A stretch of 64,000 nt of DNA from positions 1-64,000 of the forward strand of contig CAKRLG010000002.1 of the NCBI GenBank assembly GCA_934359255.1, written 5' to 3'. Positions 24,110-32,705 of the stretch are shown here, piece after piece (within the stretch, counting starts at the first letter, position 1; the number at the start of each line of letters is the position of its first letter). The notes below the pieces were generated by a model. The model worked only from the letters and a program-made list of their open reading frames with translations. It ran no database searches and had not been told where the DNA came from. The stretch comes from an uncultured Ruminococcus sp. (lineage in GTDB: Bacteria > Bacillota > Clostridia > Lachnospirales > Lachnospiraceae). The translations under genes and the position numbers were made by a program.

Positions 24110-26761
24110 ATGGATAAGAAAAAATCAGAATTTGATAAAGTATTCAGTGCCTGGGACATTCTGGTCATAGCATTTGGAGCCATGATCGGCTGGGGCTGGG
24201 TTGTATCCTCCGGTGACTGGATCCAGAGAGGCGGCGTGCTGGGAGCCATGATCGGTTTTGCTCTCGGTGGCGTGATGATCTTTTTCGTTGGTCTGACGTA
24301 TGCGGAATTGACCGCTGCCATGCCCCAGTGTGGTGGGGAACATGTCTTCAGCTACAAGGCAATGGGACCGATTGGATCCTTTATCTGTACCTGGGCAATT
24401 GTCCTCGGATATGTCAGTGTAGTTTGTTTTGAAGCCTGTGCCCTCCCAACGATCATTACCTATATTTATCCGGGATTCCTTAAGGGATACCTGTATACGG
24501 TGGCAGGATTCGACATTTATGCTTCCTGGCTTGCAGTGGCGATCCTGGTAGCCATCTTCATGACTATAATCAATATTCTGGGAGCCAAGACGGCAGCCGT
24601 GTTACAGACAGTGCTGACAGTGATCATCGGCGGTGTAGGTCTCCTTCTGATCGCATCTTCTGTGGTCACCGGTGATGTGGCGAATCTGGAGACACAGCTT
24701 TTTGTAGGCGATTCCGCTTCCACAGTGATCAAAACCATCTTCAGTGTGGCAGTGGTAACTCCGTTCTTCTTTATCGGTTTTGATGTTATCCCTCAGGCAG
24801 CGGAAGAAATCAATGTACCATTAAAAAAGATCGGTAAGATTATGATTCTTTCCATTGTCCTGGCCGTTGTGTTCTATGCACTGATCATCTTCGGTGTTGG
24901 ATATGTGATGAGTCCGGCCGATATCGAAAGTTCTCTGTCCGGAAGCGGTCTGGTAACGGCAGATGCCATGGCGAAGGCCTTTAACAGCAGTGCGATGTCC
25001 AAGGTGCTGATCGTCGGTGGTATGTGTGGTATTATCACCAGCTGGAACTCATTCCTGATCGGTGGAAGCCGTGCCATGTATTCTATGGCAGAGTCTTATA
25101 TGATTCCACGGTTTTTTTCAAAATTACATAAAAAATACAAAACTCCGGTAAACGCTTTGCTTCTGATCGGTGGACTTTCTGTAGCAGCACCATTCTTAGG
25201 AAGAAAGATGCTTGTCTGGATCGTGGATGCAGGTAACTTCGGTTGCTGTCTGGCATACTGTATGGTGGCTGCTTCTTTCATCATCCTTCGTACGAAAGCA
25301 CCCGAGATGGCAAGACCATATAAAGTAAAACATTATAAAATAGTAGGTGCCATTGCTGTACTTATGTCCGGCTTCATGGTTGTTATGTACATGATTCCGG
25401 GTTCCGGTTCCACACTGGTGGCTCAGGAATGGGCTATGGTAGGCGGCTGGTCTCTGCTGGGTGTTGTCTTTTGTATAGGTTGTAAATTAAAATACAAAGA
25501 AAAATTCGCTTCTCATATCGACGTAGAGGTAGAGGAACTGAATACCGAGCCGGATGCTGTGACAACAACCCTGGAAAAGGCACTGGAAACTGTCCGTTCC
25601 GAAAAAGTGGAAAAAGAAGAGACACCGGCAATCGACTTTTCTTACTTCCTGCCGGCCAATATTGTATTTGGTTCCGGTAAGGTTAAAAAAGCAGGCGAAC
25701 TGACGAAACCATATGGTAAGAAAGCATTGATCGTCACAGGACGAAGCAGTGCGAAGAAATCCGGTATCTATGATAAAGTCAAAGACAGTCTGGAGGCAGC
25801 AGGACTTACTACAGTACTGTATGATAAAGTCAGCCAGAACCCGCTGACGACGACAGCAGAAGAGGGCGCAGCATTTGCAAAAGAAAATCACTGTGATGTA
25901 GTGGTTGCCATCGGTGGCGGAAGCATCATGGACTGTGCGAAAGCAATTGCATTCTTAAGTAAAAATAAGGGTGATATCAGCGATTATATTTACAATCGAT
26001 TAAGAAGTGATGAGGCACTGCCTCTGGTTCTGATTCCGACCACCTGTGGTACCGGATCGGAAGGAAACGGATTTGCCGTACTGACAAACCCGGAAAATGG
26101 CGATAAGAAATCTCTTCGCTGCAATGCGATCGTGGCAAAAGTATCCATCGTTGATCCGGAGTGCATGATGACGATGCCAAAGAAAGTGCTGGCTTCGGTT
26201 GCCTTCGATGCGCTGTGTCATAATATAGAAGCATACACATCCAGAATCGCACAGCCCTTTACCGATGCGCTGAGTTTATATGCGATTGATCTGATTGCTC
26301 ATAATCTGGTGGATGTCTATAACGGAACTGCCGGTAAAGAAGGATGGGAGAAGATCACCCTGGCCAGCACCATCGGCGGTATGGTGATCAACACAGCCGG
26401 TGTTACCCTGGCGCACGGGATGGAACATCCGGCCAGCGGCCTGAGAAATATTGTTCACGGTCAGGGACTTGCCGCACTGACTCCGGTGATCATCGAGGCA
26501 TCCTACAAAGGAAACCGTGAAAAATTCAGCAAGATCGCAAGGATCATGGGCGGCATGACCGCAGAAGACTGTGCAACCAAGATTCGTACCCTGTTAAAAA
26601 AACTGGATCTGAATTATACACTGTCTGATCTTGGCATCAAAGAAGAAGACATTCCGTGGATGGCAGAAAACTGCATGAAAGTCTCTGCCGCCGGTGTCAT
26701 GAATAACCCGGTTGTATTCTCAAAAGAAGAAATTGCGGAGATTTACAGAAAAGCACTGTAA
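24110..26761 (+). CDS. APC amino-acid permease fused to an iron-containing alcohol dehydrogenase
   Basis: An 883-residue fusion. Residues about 10-460 are an APC-superfamily permease with about 12 helices (AFGAMIGWGWVVSSGDW; GGEHVFSYKAMGPIGSF; FIGFDVIPQAAEEIN). After an acidic linker (about 465-505) a full group III alcohol dehydrogenase follows (about 508-883), with NAD-loop GGGSIMDCAKAIA, PTTCGTGSE and all four metal ligands: Asp and His in FDALCHN, and His in AHGMEH and IVHGQG. The reading frame is continuous across the junction. A GTG six bases upstream is too close to the ribosome site AAGGAAG, so ATG 24110 is preferred. Expected role (inference): import an omega-amino acid and reduce the semialdehyde made by the neighbouring transaminases. 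Confidence 0.88.
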   Translation: MDKKKSEFDKVFSAWDILVIAFGAMIGWGWVVSSGDWIQRGGVLGAMIGFALGGVMIFFVGLTYAELTAAMPQCGGEHVFSYKAMGPIGSFICTWAIVLGYVSVVCFEACALPTIITYIYPGFLKGYLYTVAGFDIYASWLAVAILVAIFMTIINILGAKTAAVLQTVLTVIIGGVGLLLIASSVVTGDVANLETQLFVGDSASTVIKTIFSVAVVTPFFFIGFDVIPQAAEEINVPLKKIGKIMILSIVLAVVFYALIIFGVGYVMSPADIESSLSGSGLVTADAMAKAFNSSAMSKVLIVGGMCGIITSWNSFLIGGSRAMYSMAESYMIPRFFSKLHKKYKTPVNALLLIGGLSVAAPFLGRKMLVWIVDAGNFGCCLAYCMVAASFIILRTKAPEMARPYKVKHYKIVGAIAVLMSGFMVVMYMIPGSGSTLVAQEWAMVGGWSLLGVVFCIGCKLKYKEKFASHIDVEVEELNTEPDAVTTTLEKALETVRSEKVEKEETPAIDFSYFLPANIVFGSGKVKKAGELTKPYGKKALIVTGRSSAKKSGIYDKVKDSLEAAGLTTVLYDKVSQNPLTTTAEEGAAFAKENHCDVVVAIGGGSIMDCAKAIAFLSKNKGDISDYIYNRLRSDEALPLVLIPTTCGTGSEGNGFAVLTNPENGDKKSLRCNAIVAKVSIVDPECMMTMPKKVLASVAFDALCHNIEAYTSRIAQPFTDALSLYAIDLIAHNLVDVYNGTAGKEGWEKITLASTIGGMVINTAGVTLAHGMEHPASGLRNIVHGQGLAALTPVIIEASYKGNREKFSKIARIMGGMTAEDCATKIRTLLKKLDLNYTLSDLGIKEEDIPWMAENCMKVSAAGVMNNPVVFSKEEIAEIYRKAL

Positions 26762-26791
26762 TATGCATATATTCTCTGAAAATGGAGAAAG

Positions 26792-26844
26792 AGAAAGATA
26801 CAGAAAATTCCTCAAAAAAGCAACTTTCTGTATCTTTCTTTTAA
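26792..26844. terminator. Bidirectional terminator
   Basis: Perfect 15-bp stem AGAAAGATACAGAAA / TTTCTGTATCTTTCT (26792-26806 with 26825-26839) between the convergent permease fusion and M42 peptidase genes, with T-rich run on the plus strand. Confidence 0.8.
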
Positions 26845-26845
26845 A

Positions 26846-26869
26846 TTACGTGAACAACGGGCAAAGGGT
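26846..26869. repeat. R2 end-motif fragment after a terminator
   Basis: TTACGTGAACAACGGGCAAA is a diverged inverted-orientation copy of the R2 end motif, starting seven bases after a terminator stem. Confidence 0.25.
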
Positions 26870-26878
26870 CATGTTGTA

Positions 26879-27898
26879 TTACTTTGTCACATAAGTTTTC
26901 AGCAGGTGAAATGTATTCTGTACGCCATCCATATGAGAACGTTCATAATTATGAGACGCATAGACACCGGGACCGATCAGGCCGTGGCGGATATCATAGC
27001 CGGCACGGAGAGTTGCCTCCACATCAGATCCGTAATGGGGATAGACATCAATGGCATAACCAAGGTGCTGTTCTTTTGCAATCGCAGAAAGGGCAGTTAC
27101 CAGATCATAATTGTAAGGTCCTCCGGAATCTTTGGCACAGATAGATACCATCCGTTCGGTACAGCCAAGGTCAGCACCGACACAACCCATATCAACGGAG
27201 ATCATTTCCTCGGTATCCTCTGATACAAAGCTTCCTCCGTGTCCCACTTCTTCATAAACTGTAAACAATAAGGAAACTTTCCGGTTCAGCTTCAGTCCGT
27301 CTTCTTTTACCGCGTGTGCCAGTCCGAGCAGTATTGCTGCGGAGAGCTTATCATCGAGGAACCGGCTTTTGATATAACCACTTTCTGTGATTACTGTGCG
27401 CGGATCCATGGCGATGATATCTCCGGTCTGGATCCCCAGAGCAAGGGTGCTTTCTCTGGAGTCTGTATGTTCATCCAGCAGGATCTCCATATGCTCTTCA
27501 ATCTGTTCCACTTTTTGATCAGCCACATGGGCAGAGGGCTCGGTGTTCAGGACAACGCCGGTATAGACCCTTCCGTCACGGGTGTGAATGGTACAATTTT
27601 CCCCATCTGCGGTGGACCACTGGTGACCGCCAAGGGTTGTCGGGCGAAGGCGTCCGTTATCCTTGATGGAGCGCACCATAGCACCCAGGGTGTCTACATG
27701 GGCAGCCAGTACAAGCGGAGAGCCGGATCCTCCCAGAGTGACAAAAACATTTCCTTTTCTGGAACGCTCCGGAGCGAATCCGAGGGCGGTCAGTTCAGAT
27801 AAAAGATAATCGGTCACTTTCTTTGTGAAGCCGGAAGGACTTGGAATACCGGTCAGCGCATACAGCTGTTCTTTGATAAAATTCATATGAGAATTCAT
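26879..27898 (-). CDS. M42 family metallopeptidase (glutamyl/deblocking aminopeptidase-like)
   Basis: A 339-residue cytoplasmic di-metal aminopeptidase. Metal and catalytic signatures are AAHVDTLG (His, Asp), SRFLDDKLSAA (bridging Asp), TVYEEVGHGG (catalytic Glu pair) and the late His in PHYGSDVEA. M42 enzymes trim N-terminal residues from short peptides. The gene is divergent from the oligopeptide permease operon, consistent with a peptide-use module. AGGAGG eight bases upstream fixes the start at 27898. Confidence 0.9.
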   Translation of the reverse strand: MNSHMNFIKEQLYALTGIPSPSGFTKKVTDYLLSELTALGFAPERSRKGNVFVTLGGSGSPLVLAAHVDTLGAMVRSIKDNGRLRPTTLGGHQWSTADGENCTIHTRDGRVYTGVVLNTEPSAHVADQKVEQIEEHMEILLDEHTDSRESTLALGIQTGDIIAMDPRTVITESGYIKSRFLDDKLSAAILLGLAHAVKEDGLKLNRKVSLLFTVYEEVGHGGSFVSEDTEEMISVDMGCVGADLGCTERMVSICAKDSGGPYNYDLVTALSAIAKEQHLGYAIDVYPHYGSDVEATLRAGYDIRHGLIGPGVYASHNYERSHMDGVQNTFHLLKTYVTK

Positions 27899-28133
27899 TT
27901 GATGTTCCTCCTGAAATAGAAAATAAGTAACTTCATTGTAAACAGCGAAGGAAAAAAGGTCAACAGGAAAATAAAGTTATAAAGAGAAAAGAACAGGCAT
28001 AAACTAGTAGTTATAAAATTGAAATGAAAAAAGAACAAAAAAAGAAAATCCCTCTTATGCCGACACTTTTTAAAGAGTGTCCGTATTACGCGCACATGTG
28101 TGCGAAAAATAAAAACAAATTCGCTCATTTTTC
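27899..28133. other. Divergent intergenic region, M42 peptidase / opp operon
   Basis: AT-rich, no gene. It contains a perfect 14-base palindrome CGCACATGTGTGCG (28091-28104) and a GACACT/AGTGTC hairpin (about 28056-28075), both candidate regulatory sites upstream of the opp promoter. Confidence 0.4.
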
Positions 28134-28182
28134 TTGACATTACCACGTTAAAGTGGCTATAATATCGTATATTGTCGACAAT
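28134..28182 (+). promoter_or_regulatory. opp operon promoter with embedded palindromes
   Basis: TTGACA (28134-28139), 18-base spacer and TATAAT (28158-28163). CCAC-N6-GTGG (28143-28156) fills the spacer, and the perfect palindrome ATTGTCGACAAT (28171-28182) overlaps the expected start site. Both positions suit repressor binding; the regulator is unknown. Confidence 0.7.
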
Positions 28183-28227
28183 CCACAATCGACAGGAGAG
28201 ATGAAAAAGAGAGGAAAGGTGTAGAAA

Positions 28228-29169
28228 ATGACAAAATACACAGTTCGAAGAGTCTGTATGGCATTTGTTACGCTGTTGCTTGTTGCCTGTATTACCTTCT
28301 TTCTGATGAATGCGATTCCCGGTAATCCATGGTTATCAGAAAAGACGCCATCTGAGGCAACCATCCAGGCACTGAATGCAAAATACGGACTGGATCAGCC
28401 AAAGTATATTCAGCTTGGCAAATATCTGAAAAACCTTGCACAGGGAGATTTTGGCACTTCCATTAAGATGCAGAAAAACCGTCCGGTTATCGAAATCATC
28501 AAAGAGATGTTTCCGGTTTCCGCAAAAGTCGGCAGCCTTGCTCTGCTGTGGGCAGTGATCGTAGGTGTTCCGCTGGGATGTCTCGCAGCTTTCAAGAGAG
28601 GAACCTGGGTGGACAGCTTTTTACGTGTGCTGTGTACCATCGGTATCTCCATGCCGGGATTTGTAGTGGCAACCTTACTGTTACATACACTTTGTGGCGG
28701 TGTCGAAGGGGTAAAAGTATTTCCGGCTCTGTTTGACGGAACACCGGCAAGTTATGTACTGCCCTGTGCTGCGTTAGGCTTCTATCCGATGTGTTATCTG
28801 TCCAGACAGACAAGAACAGCCATGTTGGATTCTATTAATCAGGAATACATCAAGACGGCCAGAGCAAAGGGTCTGAAAAACAACAAGATCATTTTCAAGC
28901 ATGCACTTCGTAATGCTTTGATTCCGGTTATTACTTACCTGGGACCGCAGATCGCATTTACACTGTGTGGTGGTCTTGTCGTAGAAACTGTATTTTCTAT
29001 TCCGGGACTGGGACGTTATTTTGTACAGGCGATCCAGAACCGAGATTATCCGCTGATCATGGGAACCACCATTTTCCTGGCAGCATTTATCATTGTTATG
29101 AACCTGGTGGTAGACCTGTGTTACAAACTGGTAGATCCGCGAATCAATCTGGTGAAGGGAGGAAATTAA
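28228..29169 (+). CDS. oppB: Oligopeptide ABC transporter permease OppB
   Basis: A 313-residue permease with six helices, the N-terminal helix of the DppB/OppB type (FFLMNAIPGNPW) and the coupling loop EYIKTARAKGLKNNKIIFKHALRNALIPVI near residues 205-230. First gene of a five-gene operon in the order B, C, D, F, A. GAAAGG precedes ATG 28228. Confidence 0.93.
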   Translation: MTKYTVRRVCMAFVTLLLVACITFFLMNAIPGNPWLSEKTPSEATIQALNAKYGLDQPKYIQLGKYLKNLAQGDFGTSIKMQKNRPVIEIIKEMFPVSAKVGSLALLWAVIVGVPLGCLAAFKRGTWVDSFLRVLCTIGISMPGFVVATLLLHTLCGGVEGVKVFPALFDGTPASYVLPCAALGFYPMCYLSRQTRTAMLDSINQEYIKTARAKGLKNNKIIFKHALRNALIPVITYLGPQIAFTLCGGLVVETVFSIPGLGRYFVQAIQNRDYPLIMGTTIFLAAFIIVMNLVVDLCYKLVDPRINLVKGGN

Positions 29170-29173
29170 GGTT

Positions 29174-30520
29174 ATGTCCGATAAAAAAAGATTTAACAAA
29201 CCGGGCTCACTTCAGCCAAATATCGAGGATATTCTGCAGTGGAACGATCTGCCGGCAGATGCATTTGATCCGGCAACATCAGAGGAAAAAGAAAACTTTA
29301 TTCAGGATCGCAGAAGCGTATCTTACTGGAAGGATGCTTGGAGACGTCTTCGTAAAAACACGGTTGCGATGGTGGCACTGGTGATCATCATCCTGCTTTC
29401 TGTTTTCGCTTTCGTAGGACCGTCCATCGTTCCTTATACTTATAAACAGCAGATCCGTGGTTCCGAGTCTTTACATCCATGGCATTACAGCCTGGAAGAC
29501 CAGGACAAGATCAATGCTTACATGGAAGAACATAACGGTGCAGGAAACCTGACACCGGATGAAGCGGTAGAACAGGCACGGCAGGAAGCAGAAGCAAAAG
29601 GTGAGACTTTAAGCCGTGTAGATGAAGCAAAGATCCGTGCGAAAGCAACCGTATCTCAGCAGTCTGCCGATCAGGAGGCAGTGACAGAAGAAGAAGCTGC
29701 CAAAGTACTGGGTGTCAAACACAGCATATTCGGATACTCCAACAAAGAGCTGGAGCGCAAGGCAGCAGGGGAAAAGGTATTCCCGCATGTGTTCGGTACA
29801 GATGATCAGGGCCGTGATATCATGGTTCGTGTTATGGTTGGTTCCCGTGTATCCATCATCGTAGGTATCTGTGCAGCGATTCTGGTACTGATCATCGGAG
29901 CACTGTACGGTTCTGTATCCGGTTACTGTGGCGGCATGGTGGACAACGTGATGCAGCGAATCGTAGAGATTATCTACTCCATCCCGGAGATGCTGATCAT
30001 CCTGCTGTTATCCGCAACCTTAAAACCGGCACTGGAACAGTTCCAGAACTCCGGTGACGGCGTGTTCCAGAAACTGGTAACACTCCTTGGACCGAACCTG
30101 ATCTCCATGTTCATAGCTTTTGGTCTTCTGTACTGGGTAACCATGAGCCGTATCATCCGTGGACAGATCCTGCAGTTAAAACAGCAGGAATATGTAACCG
30201 CAGCGAGAGCACTGGGTGCAAAGGGCGGGCGTATCATCAGTAAGCATCTGCTTCCGAACTGTATCGGACAGATTGTTACCACAACATTCCTGCAGATTCC
30301 GTCAGCGATCTTCCTGGAATCTTTCTTATCTTTCCTGGGTGTGGGTGTATCCGCACCGCTGACCAGTCTGGGATCCATGTGTTCCGAAGCACTGAGCGGA
30401 CTGAAAACCTATCCGTACCGACTGTTCATCCCGGCAGTGATCCTGAGTGTTATGATCCTGTCCCTGAATCTGTTTGGTGACGGTCTTCGTGATGCATTAG
30501 ATCCGAAGCTGAAAAAATAA
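29174..30520 (+). CDS. oppC: Oligopeptide ABC transporter permease OppC with enlarged outer loop
   Basis: A 448-residue permease, about 150 longer than typical OppC. The first membrane helix is at about 60-80. It is followed by an unusual insertion of about 110 residues (95-205) rich in Glu, Ala and Gln, predicted helical, before the normal permease segment starting at FGTDDQGRDIMVR. The coupling loop is EYVTAARALGAKGGRIISKHLLPN. The insert falls in the extracytoplasmic loop after helix 1, where it could contact the binding protein OppA (inference). GGAGG precedes ATG 29174, four bases after oppB. Confidence 0.92.
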   Translation: MSDKKRFNKPGSLQPNIEDILQWNDLPADAFDPATSEEKENFIQDRRSVSYWKDAWRRLRKNTVAMVALVIIILLSVFAFVGPSIVPYTYKQQIRGSESLHPWHYSLEDQDKINAYMEEHNGAGNLTPDEAVEQARQEAEAKGETLSRVDEAKIRAKATVSQQSADQEAVTEEEAAKVLGVKHSIFGYSNKELERKAAGEKVFPHVFGTDDQGRDIMVRVMVGSRVSIIVGICAAILVLIIGALYGSVSGYCGGMVDNVMQRIVEIIYSIPEMLIILLLSATLKPALEQFQNSGDGVFQKLVTLLGPNLISMFIAFGLLYWVTMSRIIRGQILQLKQQEYVTAARALGAKGGRIISKHLLPNCIGQIVTTTFLQIPSAIFLESFLSFLGVGVSAPLTSLGSMCSEALSGLKTYPYRLFIPAVILSVMILSLNLFGDGLRDALDPKLKK

Positions 30521-30536
30521 GAAAGGGAGAGACACA

Positions 30537-31592
30537 ATGGAACAGAATAAAAAAGCTGACAAGCTGTTGGAAGTCAGAGATCTCCAGGTCTCTTTCTTCA
30601 CTCCGGCAGGAGAAGTAAAAGCAGTAAACGGCATCAGTTATGATGTGAATTATAATGAAGTTATGGGTGTTGTAGGAGAGTCCGGATCCGGAAAGAGTGT
30701 GGAAGCATATTCGATCATCGGTCTGTTACAGAATCCCGGAAAAGTAATCGGTGGTTCTATTACCTTCGAGGGTCAGGATGTCCTGGCGAAGACACCGGCA
30801 GAGATGGTAAACTTCCGTGGAAATGAAGTAGCCATGATCTTCCAGAACCCGATGACCTGTCTGAATCCGGTATACACCATCGGTAATCAGCTGGTGGAGG
30901 CACTGAAAGCCCATGATAAAAATATCAGTAAAGAAGAAGCACAGAAACGTGCGATGGAGATGCTTGAGGAAGTAGGTATCAACAACGTGGAAAAACGTAT
31001 GAAACAGTATCCGCATGAGCTCTCCGGTGGTATGCGTCAGCGTGTCATGATCGCGATGGGACTGATCTGTCATCCGAAACTTCTGATCGCGGATGAGCCG
31101 ACAACTGCCCTTGACGTAACCATTCAGGCACAGATTCTGGAACTGATGAAGAAACTTCAGAAGACCAATCAGATGGGGATTATTTTCATCACACATAACC
31201 TGGGTGTTGTGGCTGAAATCTGTGACAAGGTATCGGTTATGTATGCAGGTAAGATGGTGGAGCAGGGTCCGGTAGATGATATCTTCTATGCACCGGGTCA
31301 CCCCTATACCAGAGGACTTCTTCGCTCCATGCCCCGTGTGGATGCGGAAAGTTACGAACGTCTGATCCCAATCGAAGGAACACCGGTTGATATGCTGAAT
31401 CCACCGGAGGGATGTCCGTTTGCACCGCGTTGTGAAAGTGCCATGAAGATCTGTCTACAGAAGATGCCGCCGTATGTGGAACTTGGGGATAATCACCGTG
31501 CCGCATGCTGGCTGTGTGTACAGGAACAGATGAAAGCACAGAAAGCAGCAGAGAAAAATAATGAAAAAACGGAGGCAGGCAGCCATGAGTGA
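30537..31592 (+). CDS. oppD: Oligopeptide ABC transporter ATPase OppD
   Basis: A 351-residue ABC ATPase: Walker A GESGSGKS (about 48-55), Q-loop IFQNPM, signature LSGGMRQR, Walker B LLIADEPTTALD and H-loop THN. The C-terminal OppD/OppF extension has clustered cysteines (CPFAPRCESAMKIC ... AACWLC) that in relatives bind a metal or iron-sulfur cluster. Its end overlaps the oppF start by eight bases, indicating translational coupling. Confidence 0.94.
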   Translation: MEQNKKADKLLEVRDLQVSFFTPAGEVKAVNGISYDVNYNEVMGVVGESGSGKSVEAYSIIGLLQNPGKVIGGSITFEGQDVLAKTPAEMVNFRGNEVAMIFQNPMTCLNPVYTIGNQLVEALKAHDKNISKEEAQKRAMEMLEEVGINNVEKRMKQYPHELSGGMRQRVMIAMGLICHPKLLIADEPTTALDVTIQAQILELMKKLQKTNQMGIIFITHNLGVVAEICDKVSVMYAGKMVEQGPVDDIFYAPGHPYTRGLLRSMPRVDAESYERLIPIEGTPVDMLNPPEGCPFAPRCESAMKICLQKMPPYVELGDNHRAACWLCVQEQMKAQKAAEKNNEKTEAGSHE

Positions 31593-32622
31593 GAAAAATG
31601 ATACCCTCGTTCAGGTTGAACACCTGAAAAAATATTTCCCGATCAAAGGTGTGAAGGGACCGGGTGTACAGGCTGTGGAAGATATCTCCATTGAGATTAA
31701 AAGAGGAGAAACCCTTGGTCTGGTAGGAGAGTCCGGTTGTGGTAAGACGACTTTCGGACGCACGGTATTACAGCTGTATAATCCGACTTCCGGAAAGATC
31801 ATCTATGACGGCAAAACTATTTTTGAAGGAAAAGACCCGTGGCAGAGAGACGAAAACGGTATTCTGCGCCAGGTGAAAGTTCCGAAAGCAAAACAGGTGA
31901 ATATGCTTCCTTACCGCCGGAAGATGCAGATCATCTTCCAGGATCCGTCCGCCAGCCTGGATCCACGTATGACCGTTGGCGAGATCATCGGTGAGGCGCT
32001 GGATATTCACAAATTATATAAGAGTAAACAGGACAGAACCGACCGGATCAAGGAACTGCTTGGTCATGTAGGACTGAACACCGAACATGCCAACCGGTAT
32101 CCGCATGAGTTCTCCGGTGGACAGCAGCAGCGTGTCGGTATCGCCCGTGCGCTGGCAGTCAATCCGGAATTCATCGTCTGTGACGAGCCGATCTCCGCAC
32201 TGGATGTTTCTATCCAGTCACAGGTAGTCAACATGCTCGAAGACATGCAGCATGAGATGGGACTGACCTATCTGTTCATCGCACATGATCTGTCCGTCGT
32301 AAGACATATTTCCCACCGTATCGGTGTGATGTATCTTGGAACTATGGTGGAACTTGCGGAAAGTTATGAACTGAACCGCCATCCACTGCATCCATATACC
32401 AAGACGCTGCTTTCCGCTGTTCCGGTTCCGGATCCGCAGGTAAGCAGAAGCAGACAGCGAATCGTGCTCGAAGGAGACATTCCGTCTCCGATGAATCCGC
32501 CAAGCGGATGCCGGTTCCATACCCGCTGCCCGTATGCGACAGAAAAATGTAAACAGATCGTACCGACATTCAAAGAGTATGAAAAAGGCCACTGGGTGGC
32601 ATGCCATCTGCTGGAACAGTAG
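31585..32622 (+). CDS. oppF: Oligopeptide ABC transporter ATPase OppF
   Basis: A 345-residue ABC ATPase partner of OppD: Walker [10 protein letters not shown]-loop IFQDPS, signature FSGGQQQR, Walker [13 protein letters not shown], and a C-terminal cysteine cluster ([14 protein letters not shown]). ATG 31585 is preferred over the in-frame 31561 because GGAGG lies nine bases before it and it gives the usual N-terminus. Confidence 0.94.
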   Translation: MSEKNDTLVQVEHLKKYFPIKGVKGPGVQAVEDISIEIKRGETLGLVGESGCGKTTFGRTVLQLYNPTSGKIIYDGKTIFEGKDPWQRDENGILRQVKVPKAKQVNMLPYRRKMQIIFQDPSASLDPRMTVGEIIGEALDIHKLYKSKQDRTDRIKELLGHVGLNTEHANRYPHEFSGGQQQRVGIARALAVNPEFIVCDEPISALDVSIQSQVVNMLEDMQHEMGLTYLFIAHDLSVVRHISHRIGVMYLGTMVELAESYELNRHPLHPYTKTLLSAVPVPDPQVSRSRQRIVLEGDIPSPMNPPSGCRFHTRCPYATEKCKQIVPTFKEYEKGHWVACHLLEQ

Positions 32623-32705
32623 ATGAGAAGACAACTGGATAATACAGGGGATTCGCTGGCAGAATCACCTTGTTTATCAATAAAAGGAAAAGGAGAGAGG
32701 ATAAT

